A DNA stretch of 64,000 nt, from contig NZ_NSDM01000001.1 of the NCBI RefSeq assembly GCF_030852425.1, forward strand, positions 248,001 to 312,000. Direction: 5' to 3'. Both the position numbers and the translations under genes were made by a program. The stretch comes from Saccharothrix longispora (GTDB lineage Bacteria > Actinomycetota > Actinomycetes > Mycobacteriales > Pseudonocardiaceae). Positions 1 to 10,973 of this stretch are shown one piece after another; the stretch's first letter is position 1; each line of letters opens with the position of its first letter. A model generated the notes under the pieces. The model did no database searches and was not told the DNA's origin. It saw only the letters and a list, made by a program, of their open reading frames with translations.

Positions 1-185
1 AACGCCATCACCTGGCCGTCCAGCCCGCCGTTGACGCGGGCGAACGTGACCAGGCTGAGGTTCACCGCGTTGAGCATCAGCTCCACGCACATGAAGACCA
101 CGATGGCGTTGCGCCGCACCAGAACGCCGACCGCGCCGAGGCTGAACAGCAGCGCGGACAGCAGCAGGTAGTACGTAGGGGTCAC
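1..185 (-). CDS. nuoK: NADH-quinone oxidoreductase subunit K (partial)
   Basis: This is a small membrane subunit of complex I that helps form the proton-translocating arm. Only the first 61 codons lie in the window; the 3' end runs off the left edge. Visible are an N-terminal membrane helix ([19 protein letters not shown]) and the family segment [15 protein letters not shown], which carries the conserved membrane glutamate. The GTG start overlaps the nuoJ stop codon as GTGA, so the two are probably translationally coupled. nuoL, nuoM and nuoN would be expected beyond the edge. The gene is identified from sequence and position in the nuo operon. Confidence 0.95.
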   Translation of the reverse strand, partial: MTPTYYLLLSALLFSLGAVGVLVRRNAIVVFMCVELMLNAVNLSLVTFARVNGGLDGQVMA

Positions 186-1024
186 GACGACTCTCCCTTG
201 AGCGCGCGCGCGTCGGGCTCGTGCCCGGTGCCGGACACCTCCGCGACGTCATCGTCGAGACGTTCCCTCGCGGTCGTCTCGATCAGCTCGGACAGGGACT
301 CGGCGGCGACCGAGCCGTCCGGCAGCAGGGCGGGCGTGGCCACCGAGTTGGCGGTGGCGAACACGCCGGGGCCGGGCAGCGAGCCCGGGCGGTCGCCGCG
401 GAAGCGCTCCTCGACCAGTTCGCGCTGGGTCTTCTTCGCCGTGCCCGGGCGGGAGGCGAAGGCCAGCACCATCGCGCCGACCGCCGCCGTGATCAGCAGG
501 GCGGAGGTCAGCTCGAACGGGAACAGGTAGTCGGTGAACAGCGCCTCGCCGATGTTGGCGACGTTCCCGCCGTTCGCGGTGTTCTGCTGGGCCAGGCCGA
601 CCGCGTCCACGTCGGTGAGCGCGCGGGCCAGCGAGCCGACCACCAGGGCGGCGAAGCCGACGCCGAGCGCGGTGGCGGCGAGGCGCTGGCCGCGCAGCAC
701 CTCGACGACGGAGTCCGAGCTGTCCCGGCCGACCATCATCAGCACGAACAGGAACAGCATCATGATCGCGCCGGTGTAGACGATGATCTGCACGAAGCCG
801 AGGAACGGCGCCTGCTGGACCATGTAGAGCACGCCGAGGCTGAGCATGGTGAGCACGAGCCACAGCGCGGAGTGCACCGCGTTGCGGGCGAACAGCATGC
901 CCAGCGCGCCGGCGAGGGCCAGCGGGCCGAGCACCCAGAACGCGACGGCCTCGCCCGTGGTGACGGTGTCGACCACGCGCTCGACGGCGTCGGGCTGCTG
1001 GAGCAGGAACGACGTGAGGCTCAC
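182..1024 (-). CDS. nuoJ: NADH-quinone oxidoreductase subunit J
   Basis: Membrane subunit of complex I, 280 aa with a GTG start, about five membrane helices. After helix 1 ([20 protein letters not shown]) come the family segments [17 protein letters not shown] and [20 protein letters not shown]; the latter is the NuoJ signature. The last 80 or so residues form a hydrophilic, variable tail containing [17 protein letters not shown], longer than in E. coli NuoJ and typical of actinobacteria. The start is set by the GTGA overlap with the nuoI stop. A longer upstream reading in this frame only antisenses through nuoI and is not used. Confidence 0.95.
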   Translation of the reverse strand: MSLTSFLLQQPDAVERVVDTVTTGEAVAFWVLGPLALAGALGMLFARNAVHSALWLVLTMLSLGVLYMVQQAPFLGFVQIIVYTGAIMMLFLFVLMMVGRDSSDSVVEVLRGQRLAATALGVGFAALVVGSLARALTDVDAVGLAQQNTANGGNVANIGEALFTDYLFPFELTSALLITAAVGAMVLAFASRPGTAKKTQRELVEERFRGDRPGSLPGPGVFATANSVATPALLPDGSVAAESLSELIETTARERLDDDVAEVSGTGHEPDARALKGESS

Positions 1025-1587
1025 TTCAACGCCTCCTCGGGGCCCGTCTCGACGGTCTGCCCCTCGGGCACGCCGGCCGAGCGGGCCAGCTGCGGGCCGT
1101 TGACGTAGTAGTCCTGCTCGTTCTCGCCCAGCCGCATCGGGTGCGGCGGCTGCTCCATGCCGGCCAGCAGGGGCGCGAGCAGGTCCTCCTTGGTGAAGAT
1201 CAGCTTCTGCCGCGAGTCGTCGGCCAGCTCGTACTCGTTGGTCATCGTGAGCGAGCGGGTCGGGCACGCCTCGATGCACAGGCCGCAGCCGATGCAGCGC
1301 AGGTAGTTGATCTGGTAGTCGGCGCCGTAGCGCTCACCCGGGGAGTAGCGCTCCTCCTCGGTGTTGTCGCCGCCCTCGACGAAGATCGCGTCCGCCGGGC
1401 ACGCCCAGGCGCACAGCTCGCAGCCGACGCACTTCTCCAGCCCGTCCGGGTGCCGGTTGAGCTGGTGCCGGCCGTGGAACCGCGGTGCGGTGACCTTCTT
1501 GACCTCGGGGTACTCCTCGGTGACGACCTTCTTGAACATCGTGCCGAAGGTGACGCCGAAGCCCTTGACGGGATCAAAGACGCCCAT
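1021..1587 (-). CDS. nuoI: NADH-quinone oxidoreductase subunit I (two 4Fe-4S clusters)
   Basis: Peripheral-arm ferredoxin-like subunit, 188 aa, carrying clusters N6a and N6b that pass electrons toward NuoB. Two classical 4Fe-4S motifs are present: [12 protein letters not shown] with cysteines at 53, 56, 59 and 63, and [12 protein letters not shown] with cysteines at 98, 101, 104 and 108. The ATG is preceded by a strong AAAGGAGG ribosome site. The gene overlaps the end of nuoH by 14 bases and the start of nuoJ by 3 bases. Length and motif spacing are normal for the family. Confidence 0.97.
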   Translation of the reverse strand: MGVFDPVKGFGVTFGTMFKKVVTEEYPEVKKVTAPRFHGRHQLNRHPDGLEKCVGCELCAWACPADAIFVEGGDNTEEERYSPGERYGADYQINYLRCIGCGLCIEACPTRSLTMTNEYELADDSRQKLIFTKEDLLAPLLAGMEQPPHPMRLGENEQDYYVNGPQLARSAGVPEGQTVETGPEEALK

Positions 1588-2905
1588 CGCCGGCCTCCTT
1601 TCCCGCCGAGGTGGACGTGACTGCCGCCGGTTCCCGGTCCTGGTCGGCTCCCGGCAGCTCCGCGACCGGCACCTGCCGGCGTGGCGGGGCCTTGGGGACC
1701 TGGAGGTCCAGCGGCGGCACCGGGAAGCCGCCGCCGGTGAGCGGGACGGCGTTGGGGTCGTGCGGCTCCCGCTTGTCGGGGAGCAGGAACGCGATCAGCA
1801 GCACGATCGCGAGGACCGAGCCGATCACGATCAGCGCGGTGGAGGTGTCGAGCCCGCTGTTGGACTCCCACTCCTGGCGCAGGTAGCGGGCGAAGGCCAC
1901 CGCGACGAACCAGACCAGGGCGATCGGGACCAGGAACTTCCAGCCCAGCCGCATGAACTGGTCGTAGCGCAGGCGGGGCAGCGTGCCGCGCAGCCAGATG
2001 AACAGGAACAGGAAGGCCAGCGTCTTGAGCACGAACCAGAGCAGGCCGAACCAGCCGCTGTTGAGCAGGTGGTCGTCGCCGACGAACGGGAACTTCCAGC
2101 CACCCAGGAACAGCGTGGTGGCCAGCGCCGAGACGGTGACCATGTTGACGTACTCGGCGAGGAAGAACAGCGCGAACTTCAGCGAGCTGTACTCGGTGTG
2201 GAAGCCGCCGACCAGCTCCGACTCGGCCTCGGGGAGGTCGAACGGCGCGCGGTTGGTCTCGCCGACCATCGACGTGACGTAGATGAGGAAGCTGACCGGC
2301 AGCAGGTAGAAGTACCAGCCGGCGGACTGCGACTCGACGATGTCCGAGGTGGACAGCGAGTGCGAGTGCATGACGACCGCGACGATCGACAGGCCCATGG
2401 CGATCTCGTAGGAGATCACCTGCGCGGCGGAGCGCAGCGCGGCCAGCAGCGGGTAGGGCGAGCCGGACGACCAGCCGGCCAGCACGATGCCGTACACGCC
2501 GAGCGAGGAGCAGGCCAGCACGACCAGCACGCCGACCGGCAGGTCGACCAGCTGGAGGGCGGTGCGCTCGCCGAAGATCGAGACCTCGCCGCCGATCGGG
2601 ATGACCGAGAAGGCCACGAACGCCGGGATGCAGGAGATGACCGGGGCCAGGAAGTACACCCACTTGTCCGCCAGGACCGGGCGGATGTCCTCCTTGAACG
2701 CCAGCTTGAGGCCGTCGGCGAGGGACTGGAGCCAGCCGTTCGGCCCGACCCGGTTGGGACCGGGGCGCTGCTGCATGCGGGCGACGACCTTGCGTTCCCA
2801 GTTGATCATGAACAGGGTCATGACGACCAGGAACGCGAAGATCCCCACGACCTTGACGAGGACCAGCCAGAGCGGGTCGTCGGCGATCAGTTCTGCGGTG
2901 CTCAT
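1574..2905 (-). CDS. nuoH: NADH-quinone oxidoreductase subunit H
   Basis: Membrane subunit of 443 aa that forms the quinone-binding junction between the two arms of complex I, with about eight helices. Family segments visible in order are [19 protein letters not shown] near residue 40, the [19 protein letters not shown] region, and the conserved acidic loop [20 protein letters not shown] near residue 215. The C-terminal 60 residues are a hydrophilic proline-rich tail not found in E. coli. The ATG at 2905 is chosen because it overlaps the nuoG stop as ATGA. Much longer in-frame extensions run antisense-like through nuoG and are rejected. Confidence 0.96.
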   Translation of the reverse strand: MSTAELIADDPLWLVLVKVVGIFAFLVVMTLFMINWERKVVARMQQRPGPNRVGPNGWLQSLADGLKLAFKEDIRPVLADKWVYFLAPVISCIPAFVAFSVIPIGGEVSIFGERTALQLVDLPVGVLVVLACSSLGVYGIVLAGWSSGSPYPLLAALRSAAQVISYEIAMGLSIVAVVMHSHSLSTSDIVESQSAGWYFYLLPVSFLIYVTSMVGETNRAPFDLPEAESELVGGFHTEYSSLKFALFFLAEYVNMVTVSALATTLFLGGWKFPFVGDDHLLNSGWFGLLWFVLKTLAFLFLFIWLRGTLPRLRYDQFMRLGWKFLVPIALVWFVAVAFARYLRQEWESNSGLDTSTALIVIGSVLAIVLLIAFLLPDKREPHDPNAVPLTGGGFPVPPLDLQVPKAPPRRQVPVAELPGADQDREPAAVTSTSAGKEAGDGRL

Positions 2906-5384
2906 GCCTTGCCTCCGGGCGGGGTGATCTTCTCCGCGGTGCCCGTGACGACCGGCGCGACCGCGACCACGGAGCCGTGGCCCGCGACCAGGTTGCGCCG
3001 CACGGTGACCGCGCCCGAGTTGCCGGGCAGCCACACGACACCGTCGGGCAGGTCGGCCGCCTCGACCGGCAGCACCACCTCGCCCCGGTCGGTGGAGACG
3101 GTGATCTCGCCGCCCAGGTGGACGCCCAGGTGCACGGCGGTGGCCGGGGACAGCTTGGCCACCACCGGGCGCGCGGTGCCCGCCAGGTTCGGCTCGTCGT
3201 CCTGGAGCGAGCCGTTGTCCAGCAGGCGGCGCCAGGTGGCGAGGACGGCCTGGCCGTCCTTGGGCTGGGTCAGCAGCGGGGCGGGGACGGTCGGCGCGGC
3301 GGCCTGGACCGCCGCGACGCCGAGCCGGGCCAGGTCGGCCGCGGCGGCCGCCGGGGTCTGCGTGAACAGGTCGGCGTCCATCTCCACGGCCAGCGTGTCC
3401 AGGACCCGGCTGTCCGGCAGGGTGCCGGTGCCCTCCAGCGTGGTGGCGAACGGGCGGGGGCGGCCCTCCCAGTTGAGGTAGGTACCCGCCTTCTCCACCG
3501 CCGGGGCGACCGGGAGCACGACGTCGGCGCGCGCGGTGACCGCGCTGTGCCGCAGCTCCAGGCTGACCACGAACCCGGCGAAGTCGAGTGCGCGCTCGGC
3601 CAGCGCCGGGTCCGGCAGGTCGTACGGGTCCACGCCGCCGACGACCAGCGCGTCCAGGCCACCGCTCGCGGCGGCGGTCAGGATGCCCGCGGTGTCGCGG
3701 CCGGGCTTCGCGGGCAGCGCGCCCGCCGCCAGCCCCCACGCCGCCTCGACCTCGGCGCGCGCCGCCGCGTCGCCCACCAGGCGACCGCCCGGCAGCAGCG
3801 TGGGCAGCAGGCCCGCTTCGAGGGCGCCGCGCTCACCGGCGCGGCGGGGGACCCAGGCGACCTTCGCGCCGGTGCGCTCGGCCAGCGCAGCGACCGCGGA
3901 GAACAGGCCCGGGACCTCGGCGGCGCGCTCGCCGACCAGGATCACCGCGCCCGGCTTCGACAGGTCCTCGACCACGTCGGCGGCGTGCTCGGGCAGCGCG
4001 TGGAGCGCCGACGGCTCCTGGCCCGGCACGCAGGCGAGCAGCACGCCGTTGGTCTTCTCGACCGCGGGGGTCGTGAACTGGCCGAGGTGGAACACCCTGG
4101 TCCGGTTCTTGCGGCCGGCCTTGCGCAGCCGCAGGAAGACGATCGGCGACTCCTCCTCCGGCTCGAACGCGACCAGCAGCGCGGCCGGGGCGGCCTCGAT
4201 CGTCGCGTAGGTCACGCCGCCGTTGTCCGGGTTCGCGCCCAGCACCGAGGCGGTCAGGAACTCCAGCTCCTCGGCCGAGTGGGCGCGGGCGCGGAAGTCG
4301 ACGTCGTTGGTGCGCAGCGCGATCCGGGCGAACTTCGAGTACGCGTAGGCGTCCTCGACGGTGAGCCGGCCGCCGGCCAGCACGCCGACGCCCTTGCCGT
4401 CGCGGGCCTTCGCCAGGCCCTCGGCCGCGTGCTGGAGCGCCTCGGTCCACGACGTCTCGCGCAGCTCGCCGGTGGCCGCGTCGCGCACCAGCGGGCGGCG
4501 GATGCGGTCGGCGGCCGTGGCGTAGCGGAACGCGAAGCGGCCCTTGTCGCAGGTCCACTCCTCGTTGACCTCGGGCGCGTCGCCGGCCAACCGGCGCTGC
4601 ACCTTGCCGCGCCGCCAGTCGGACCGCGTGGAGCAGCCCGACGCGCAGTGCTCGCACACGCCCGGCGTGGACACCAGGTCGAACGGGCGGGCGCGGAACC
4701 GGTACGCGGCGCTGGTCAGCGCGCCCACCGGGCAGATCTGGATGGTGTTGCCGGAGAAGTAGGACTGGAACGGCTTCTCCTGCGCCACGCCGATCTGCTG
4801 CTGCGAACCGCGCTCCAGCAGCTCGATGAACGGGTCGCCCGCGATCTGCGCGGAGAACCGCGTGCAGCGCTGGCACAGCACGCACCGCTCCCGGTCCAGC
4901 AGCACCTGCGTGGAGATCGGGATCGGCTTCGGGAACGTCCGCTTGTGCTCGTGGAAGCGGGAGTCCGCGCGGCCGTGCGCCAGCGCCTGGTTCTGCAGCG
5001 GGCACTCGCCGCCCTTGTCGCAGATCGGGCAGTCCAGCGGGTGGTTGATGAGCAGCAGCTCCATCACGCCCTGCTGCGCCTTGTCCGCCACCGGCGAGGT
5101 CAGCTGCGTCTTGACGACCATGCCGTCGGCGACCGTCATCGTGCAGCTGGCCTGCGGCTTCGGCATCGCCCGGCCGCCCATCTCGACCTCGACCAGGCAC
5201 TGCCGGCAGGCGCCCGCGGGCTCCAGCAGCGGGTGGTCGCAGAAGCGCGGGATGACGGTGCCGAGCCGTTCCGCGGTGCGGATCAGCAGCTCGCCCTTCG
5301 GCGCGACGACCTCGACGCCGTCGATGACGAGCTTGACGTGGCCCTCGGGGACCACCAGCTCCGTGCTCTTGTCAGGCGCGATGG

Positions 5385-5388
<4 letters not shown>
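2902..5388 (-). CDS. nuoG: NADH-quinone oxidoreductase subunit G
   Basis: Large iron-sulfur subunit of the complex I electron-input module, 828 aa. The N-terminal part has a 2Fe-2S domain ([16 protein letters not shown]), the His-Cys 4Fe-4S motif [14 protein letters not shown], and the paired motif CVLCQRC. A CxxCxxxC motif (CEHCASGC) followed by exactly 27 residues and another Cys matches the ligands of the off-path N7 cluster, which is present only in some bacteria. The rest is a molybdopterin-oxidoreductase-like domain. The start at 5388 is set by ATGA overlap with nuoF; an upstream in-frame ATG would lie inside nuoF. Confidence 0.96.
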
Positions 5389-6683
<1,295 letters not shown>

Positions 6684-6695
6684 GTCGACCTCCCC

Positions 6696-7496
6696 CTACT
6701 TCTTTTCCGGCAGCGGCGGGAACTCCGCGTTGTCCGGCATCGCCGGAGCCGTCCACCCGCGCTCGGCGGCCAGGGCCGCGCCGCGCACCGTCTCCGGGGC
6801 GGCCGACGGGCCGTCCAGGTCCGCCTCCCGGCCCTCGAAGAAGCCGGCCAGCTGGAGCTCCGCCTGGCGGAAGTCGGTCAGCCGCGCGCCGCGCGTCGGG
6901 TGGGGCTTCTCCCCCGCCTGGAGGGACTTCACGAGCTCCAGCGCCTTCTCCGGCGTCTGGTTGTCGAAGTACTCGTAGTTCACCTGGAGCACCGGGCCGA
7001 GGTCGCACGCGGCGAGGCACTCGGCGTGCTCCAGGGTGATCGAGCCCGGCGCGCCCGGCTCGCCCGAGGTCTCCTCGTGGCCGAGCGGCCTGCCGTCCGA
7101 CCCCAGGTGCTCGCGCAGCCCCGCGTAGATCGCGTCACCGCCGAGCGCGGCGCACAGGGTGTTCGTGCAGACGCTCACCAGGTGCTCGCCGCAGGGGCGG
7201 CGCTTGTACATGGTGTAGAACGTCGCGACCGCGCTGACCTCGGCGTTGGTGAGGTCCAGCTGGTGGGCGCAGAACGTGATGCCCGCCTGGCTGACGTACC
7301 CCTCGACCGACTGCACGAGGTGCAGCATCGGCAGCAGCGCCGAGCGGGCCACCGGGTAGCGGGCGATGATCGCCTGCGCCCTGGCCACCGTCCCCTCGTC
7401 GAACACGCTCGTGTCGAACGTGCCGGGGGTCGCGGTGGCCTGCGTCGCCACCGGGTCCAGCGGCGAGGCCGCGAGGACGTTCTCGGGAGTGCTCAT
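6696..7496 (-). CDS. nuoE: NADH-quinone oxidoreductase subunit E (2Fe-2S)
   Basis: Thioredoxin-fold 2Fe-2S subunit of the NADH-oxidising module, 266 aa. The helical domain [22 protein letters not shown] is followed by the cluster ligands in VSVCTNTLC near residues 98-106 and [12 protein letters not shown] near residues 155-166. After the core, about 80 residues form a C-terminal extension absent from E. coli NuoE but common in actinobacteria. ATG start overlaps the nuoD stop as ATGA. Confidence 0.96.
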   Translation of the reverse strand: MSTPENVLAASPLDPVATQATATPGTFDTSVFDEGTVARAQAIIARYPVARSALLPMLHLVQSVEGYVSQAGITFCAHQLDLTNAEVSAVATFYTMYKRRPCGEHLVSVCTNTLCAALGGDAIYAGLREHLGSDGRPLGHEETSGEPGAPGSITLEHAECLAACDLGPVLQVNYEYFDNQTPEKALELVKSLQAGEKPHPTRGARLTDFRQAELQLAGFFEGREADLDGPSAAPETVRGAALAAERGWTAPAMPDNAEFPPLPEKK

Positions 7497-8896
7497 CGGT
7501 CACAACCACCCATCACCGGGTCGATGGAGGCCACCGACGCGATGACGTCGGCGACCATGCTGCCCTCGCACATGGCGGGCATCGACTGGAGGTTCACGAA
7601 GCTGGGTTCGCGCACGTGCACGCGCATCGGCCGGGTGCCGCCGTCGGAGACGACGTGGTAGCCCAGCTCGCCGCGCGGCGACTCGATCGGCACGTACACC
7701 TGGCCGGCCGGCACCGCGAAGCCCTCGGTCACCAGCTTGAAGTGGTGGATCAGGGACTCCATGGACTGGCCCATGATCTTGCGGACGTGCTCCAGCGAGT
7801 TGCCCATGCCGTCGGCGGCGATGGTCAGCTGGGCGGGCCAGGCGACCTTGGCGTCCTCGACCATCACGGGACCGGCGACGAGGTTGTCCACGGCCTGGCG
7901 GATGATCCTGAGGGACTGGTGCATCTCCTCCAGGCGCAGCAGGTAGCGCGCGTAGGAGTCGGCCGCGGTCGACGTGGGCACGTCGAACTCGTAGTTCTCG
8001 TAGCCGCAGTAGGGCTCGACCTTGCGCAGGTCCCACGGCAGGCCCGCGGAGCGCAGGATCGGGCCGGTGATGCCGAGCGCGAGGCACGCGTCCACCGGCA
8101 GGTAGCCGACGTTCGCGAGCCGGTTGCGCCAGATCGGCTGGCCGGTGAGCAGCTTGTCGTAGTCGGGCAGCCGGGAGTCCATCACCGTGATGAAGTCCTT
8201 GATGCGCTGCTCCGCGCCCTCCGGCAGGTCCTGCGCGAGGCCGCCGGGGCGGATGAACGCGTGGTTCATGCGCAGGCCGGTGAGGAACTCCAGCAGGTGC
8301 AGGACCTCCTCGCGCTCGCGGAAGCCCGAGGTCATGCCGGTGAGCGCGCCCAGCTCCATGCCGCCGGTGGCCAGCGCCACCAGGTGCGAGGAGATGCGGT
8401 TCAGCTCCATCAGGATGACCCGGACCGTCTGCGCGCGCTGCGGCACCGTGATGCCGAGCAGCTTCTCGACCGCCATGCAGTACGCGGCCTCGTTGTGCAG
8501 CGGCGCCAGGTAGTCCATGCGCGTCACGAACGTGACGCCCTGGGTCCAGTTCCGGTACTCGAGGTTCTTCTCGATGCCGGTGTGCAGGTAGCCGACGACG
8601 CTGCGGGCCTGGGTGACGGTCTCGCCCTCCAGCTCCAGCACCAGGCGGAGCACGCCGTGCGTCGACGGGTGCTGCGGCCCCAGGTTCATGACGATGCGCT
8701 CGTCGCCCGCGGCCTCGGCCAGCACCTCGTCCCAGTCGCCGCCGGTCACCGTGTAGACGGTGCCCTCGGTGGTCTCCCGGGCGCCCGCGTAGGAGTCGGG
8801 GTTCGAGGTGGTGCGGTTGGCGTCGTACGAGTCGCTGTCACGGCCGGCCGCGCTGGTGTCGGTGCCCGTGGTCACGTCGGAAAGACGTTCGGTCAT
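7493..8896 (-). CDS. nuoD: NADH-quinone oxidoreductase subunit D
   Basis: The 49-kDa-type subunit, 467 aa, which with NuoB forms the quinone reduction site. Family segments include [16 protein letters not shown] near residue 80 (with the conserved quinone-site His), [14 protein letters not shown], and the C-terminal [16 protein letters not shown]. The first 70 or so residues are a low-complexity Ser/Thr/Asp-rich extension. The ATG at 8896 overlaps the nuoC stop as ATGA and has GAGG upstream. Confidence 0.96.
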   Translation of the reverse strand: MTERLSDVTTGTDTSAAGRDSDSYDANRTTSNPDSYAGARETTEGTVYTVTGGDWDEVLAEAAGDERIVMNLGPQHPSTHGVLRLVLELEGETVTQARSVVGYLHTGIEKNLEYRNWTQGVTFVTRMDYLAPLHNEAAYCMAVEKLLGITVPQRAQTVRVILMELNRISSHLVALATGGMELGALTGMTSGFREREEVLHLLEFLTGLRMNHAFIRPGGLAQDLPEGAEQRIKDFITVMDSRLPDYDKLLTGQPIWRNRLANVGYLPVDACLALGITGPILRSAGLPWDLRKVEPYCGYENYEFDVPTSTAADSYARYLLRLEEMHQSLRIIRQAVDNLVAGPVMVEDAKVAWPAQLTIAADGMGNSLEHVRKIMGQSMESLIHHFKLVTEGFAVPAGQVYVPIESPRGELGYHVVSDGGTRPMRVHVREPSFVNLQSMPAMCEGSMVADVIASVASIDPVMGGCDR

Positions 8897-9696
8897 GAGT
8901 AGGACCGCCTCTGGTCTGGCGGGGGGATCTCCGCGCCCTTGTACTCCACCGGGATGCCGCCGAGCGGGTAGTCCTTGCGCTGCGGGTGGCCGTCCCAGTC
9001 GTCCGGCATGAGGATTCGGGTCAGGCCCGGGTGACCGTCGTAGACGATGCCGAACATGTCCCAGGTCTCGCGCTCCTGCCAGTCCGCCGTCGGGTACACC
9101 GACACCACGCTGGGGATGTGCGCGTCGTCCACGTCGACCGAGACCTCCAGCCGGATGCGCCGGCGGTAGGTCATCGAGGTCAGGTGGTAGACGGAGTGCA
9201 GCCGCTGCGCGACGTCCACGCCGTAGTCCACACCGGACACCGAGCTGCACAGCTCGAAGCGCAGCGCGGGGTCGTCGCGCAGGATGCGCGCCACCTCGAC
9301 CAGGTTCTCCCGGCGCAGGTAGAAGGTGATCTCGCCGCGGTCGACGGTGATCTGCTGCACCGTGTCGGCCGGCAGGCCCTTCTCCCGGATCGCGGCGAGC
9401 AGCTCGTCGGCGACCTCGTCGAACCAGCCGCCGAAGGGTCGCTCGGACGGCGCGGCGACGTGGGCGGGCAGCCGCAGGCCGCCGAAGCCGGACGTGTCGC
9501 CGGAGTCGGAGATGTTGAACATGCCCCGGCGGGCGCGACCGGCCGCGACGCCGCCGCGCGCCTCGTACTCCTCGTGCTGGGCCTCGCTCATGCTCGACGA
9601 GCTGAGGGCCTCGTCGTTGCCCGGGGTGCCCGCGCCGGGGGTCTTGGCGACCTCGCCGGGGGTGTTCCGGTCTTCAGCGCTGTTCTCGTTCGGCAT
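8893..9696 (-). CDS. nuoC: NADH-quinone oxidoreductase subunit C
   Basis: Peripheral-arm subunit, 267 aa, related to the 30-kDa subunit of mitochondrial complex I. The family core runs from about residue 90 and includes [20 protein letters not shown] and the signature region [18 protein letters not shown] followed by [17 protein letters not shown]. The first 70 residues are acidic and Ser/Gly-rich with no recognisable domain and make this protein longer than the stand-alone E. coli domain. It is not fused to NuoD here. It overlaps nuoD by four bases and begins five bases after nuoB. Confidence 0.95.
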   Translation of the reverse strand: MPNENSAEDRNTPGEVAKTPGAGTPGNDEALSSSSMSEAQHEEYEARGGVAAGRARRGMFNISDSGDTSGFGGLRLPAHVAAPSERPFGGWFDEVADELLAAIREKGLPADTVQQITVDRGEITFYLRRENLVEVARILRDDPALRFELCSSVSGVDYGVDVAQRLHSVYHLTSMTYRRRIRLEVSVDVDDAHIPSVVSVYPTADWQERETWDMFGIVYDGHPGLTRILMPDDWDGHPQRKDYPLGGIPVEYKGAEIPPPDQRRSYS

Positions 9697-9701
9697 GCCG
9701 C

Positions 9702-10250
9702 TCACTTCTTCGCAAAGCGCTGGGACGACGGGATCAGCTCGGTCCGGTGGCCCTGCTCGGCGAGCAGCGCGGCACGGGTCGGGCCGAGCGGCTCGTCCAT
9801 GATCTTCGCGTGGATCTTCAGGATGGCGTCGATCAGCATCTCCGGCCGCGGCGGGCAGCCGGGCAGGTACATGTCGACCGGCACGACGTGGTCCACGCCC
9901 TGCACGACCGCGTAGTTGTTGAACATGCCGCCGGAGGAGGCGCACACGCCCATCGCCAGGACCCAGCGCGGCTCGGGCATCTGGTCGTAGATCTGGCGCA
10001 GCACCGGGGCCATCTTGTTGGTGACCCGGCCCGCGACGATCATCAGGTCGGCCTGGCGCGGCGAGGCGCGGAAGACCTCCATGCCGAACCGGGCCAGGTC
10101 GTAGCGCGGGGCGCCGGTGGTCATCATCTCGATGGCGCAGCAGGCCAGGCCGAAGGTCGCGGGCCACAGCGAGGACTTGCGGGTCCAGTTGACCAACTTC
10201 TCGACGCTGGCCAGCATGATGCCGTTCGGGAGCTTCTCTTCGAGACCCAT
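9702..10250 (-). CDS. nuoB: NADH-quinone oxidoreductase subunit B (cluster N2)
   Basis: Subunit of 182 aa that carries the terminal 4Fe-4S cluster N2, which reduces menaquinone. The four ligands are visible: the tandem cysteines in [10 protein letters not shown] near residues 35-42, the Cys in [13 protein letters not shown] near 100, and the Cys in [10 protein letters not shown] near 132. Length and spacing are normal. ATG start; 11 bases separate it from the upstream nuoA stop. Confidence 0.97.
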   Translation of the reverse strand: MGLEEKLPNGIMLASVEKLVNWTRKSSLWPATFGLACCAIEMMTTGAPRYDLARFGMEVFRASPRQADLMIVAGRVTNKMAPVLRQIYDQMPEPRWVLAMGVCASSGGMFNNYAVVQGVDHVVPVDMYLPGCPPRPEMLIDAILKIHAKIMDEPLGPTRAALLAEQGHRTELIPSSQRFAKK

Positions 10251-10261
10251 GGTCTTCCCCC

Positions 10262-10627
10262 TCAGTTCCAGTCGAGGCCGCCGCGACGCCAGACGTAGGC
10301 GTACGCGAAGCCGACCGTGGCGACGAACAGTGCGATCTCCACCAGGCCGAACAGGCCCAGCCGGTCCGCGGAGACCGCGAACGGGTAGAGGAAGACCATT
10401 TCGATGTCGAACAGGATGAACAGCATCGCCGTGAGGTAGTAGGCGACCGGCATGCGGCCACCGCCCACCACGGGTTGCGGCGACGGCTCGATGCCGCACT
10501 CGTAGGCGTCCAGCTTCGCGCGGTTGTACCGGCGGGGTCCGATGTACGGCGCTGCCGTCACCGAGAACAGCGCGAAGGCGCCGGCGAGGGCGAACATCAA
10601 TACGAGGGGGAGGTAAGCGTCCAGCAC
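10262..10627 (-). CDS. nuoA: NADH-quinone oxidoreductase subunit A
   Basis: First gene of the nuo operon; 121 aa with three membrane helices ([15 protein letters not shown], the [20 protein letters not shown] segment and [19 protein letters not shown]). The loop between helices 1 and 2 has the conserved YECGIEP, and helix 2 has the conserved acidic pair in FDIEMVF. I chose the GTG at 10627 because AAAGGA lies about ten bases upstream and the protein then begins at helix 1; a longer form from about 10684 would add a basic, low-complexity leader. The promoter region upstream carries two Rex operators and a possible iron box. Confidence 0.93.
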   Translation of the reverse strand: MLDAYLPLVLMFALAGAFALFSVTAAPYIGPRRYNRAKLDAYECGIEPSPQPVVGGGRMPVAYYLTAMLFILFDIEMVFLYPFAVSADRLGLFGLVEIALFVATVGFAYAYVWRRGGLDWN

Positions 10628-10713
10628 TCTCCGTCGTCCTTTCCTCGCTGTCGCGGTGGTGGTGCACCGCTGACCGTTGCGCACCCTATGGGGTGTTCTT
10701 GCGCCCTCCGGCA

Positions 10714-10729
10714 GTTAGGCACGCCTAAC
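10714..10729. promoter_or_regulatory. possible DtxR/IdeR-type iron box
   Basis: GTTAGGCACGCCTAAC is a perfect palindrome of two 7-base arms with a 2-base centre. It contains TTAGG-N4-CCTAA, the spacing found in one half of the 19-base DtxR/IdeR/DmdR1 iron box. It lies between the Rex operators and nuoA. Complex I consumes many iron-sulfur clusters, so iron control would make sense, but a single half-box is weak evidence. Confidence 0.4.
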
Positions 10730-10743
10730 AATCCGCAGGTCGC

Positions 10744-10761
10744 TTGTGAAACACTTCACAA
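10744..10761. promoter_or_regulatory. Rex operator 1 upstream of nuoA
   Basis: TTGTGAAACACTTCACAA matches the actinobacterial Rex operator TTGTGAA-N4-TTCACAA with no mismatch. Rex binds such sites when NADH/NAD+ is low and releases them when NADH rises. The centre is about 125 bases upstream of the nuoA start and 32 bases from the centre of the second site, about three DNA turns, so two Rex dimers could sit on the same face. rex itself is at 57298-58068. Confidence 0.92.
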
Positions 10762-10775
10762 GGCATCACAGCCGG

Positions 10776-10793
10776 TTGTGAACTGATTCACAA
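10776..10793. promoter_or_regulatory. Rex operator 2 upstream of nuoA
   Basis: TTGTGAACTGATTCACAA is a second match to TTGTGAA-N4-TTCACAA with no mismatch. Two adjacent perfect sites would be expected to give tight repression of the nuo operon when NADH is scarce. Confidence 0.92.
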
Positions 10794-10927
10794 GACCTAC
10801 GGGCCAGTGTAGAACGTCACAGAGAGGCGCGACACACGCCCCCCACACCCCTGCTGACCAGGGCATACCGGGGCCGGATCGACAGCCGGCGGGGCGGCCC
10901 GTGAACGAGGCCACACCGGATACGGAA

Positions 10928-10953
10928 CAGCGCCGTCCCGGAGGACGGCGCTG
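10928..10953 (-). terminator. terminator downstream of menJ
   Basis: Perfect 11-base stem (CAGCGCCGTCC paired with GGACGGCGCTG) with a 4-base loop, 20 bases past the menJ stop. There is no U-run after it, which is common for actinobacterial terminators. It separates menJ from the nuo promoter region. Confidence 0.75.
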
Positions 10954-10973
10954 GTCCGATCGGGTGAGAGCGA

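Larger units (their letters stand above)
10628..10973 (-). other. nuo operon promoter/leader region
   Basis: These 346 non-coding bases lie between menJ and nuoA, both on the minus strand. In transcription order they contain the menJ terminator hairpin (10928-10953), an unremarkable stretch, two Rex operators (10776-10793, 10744-10761) and a 16-base perfect palindrome resembling an iron box (10714-10729), then about 85 bases of leader before nuoA. I could not assign -10 and -35 boxes with confidence. Confidence 0.7.
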
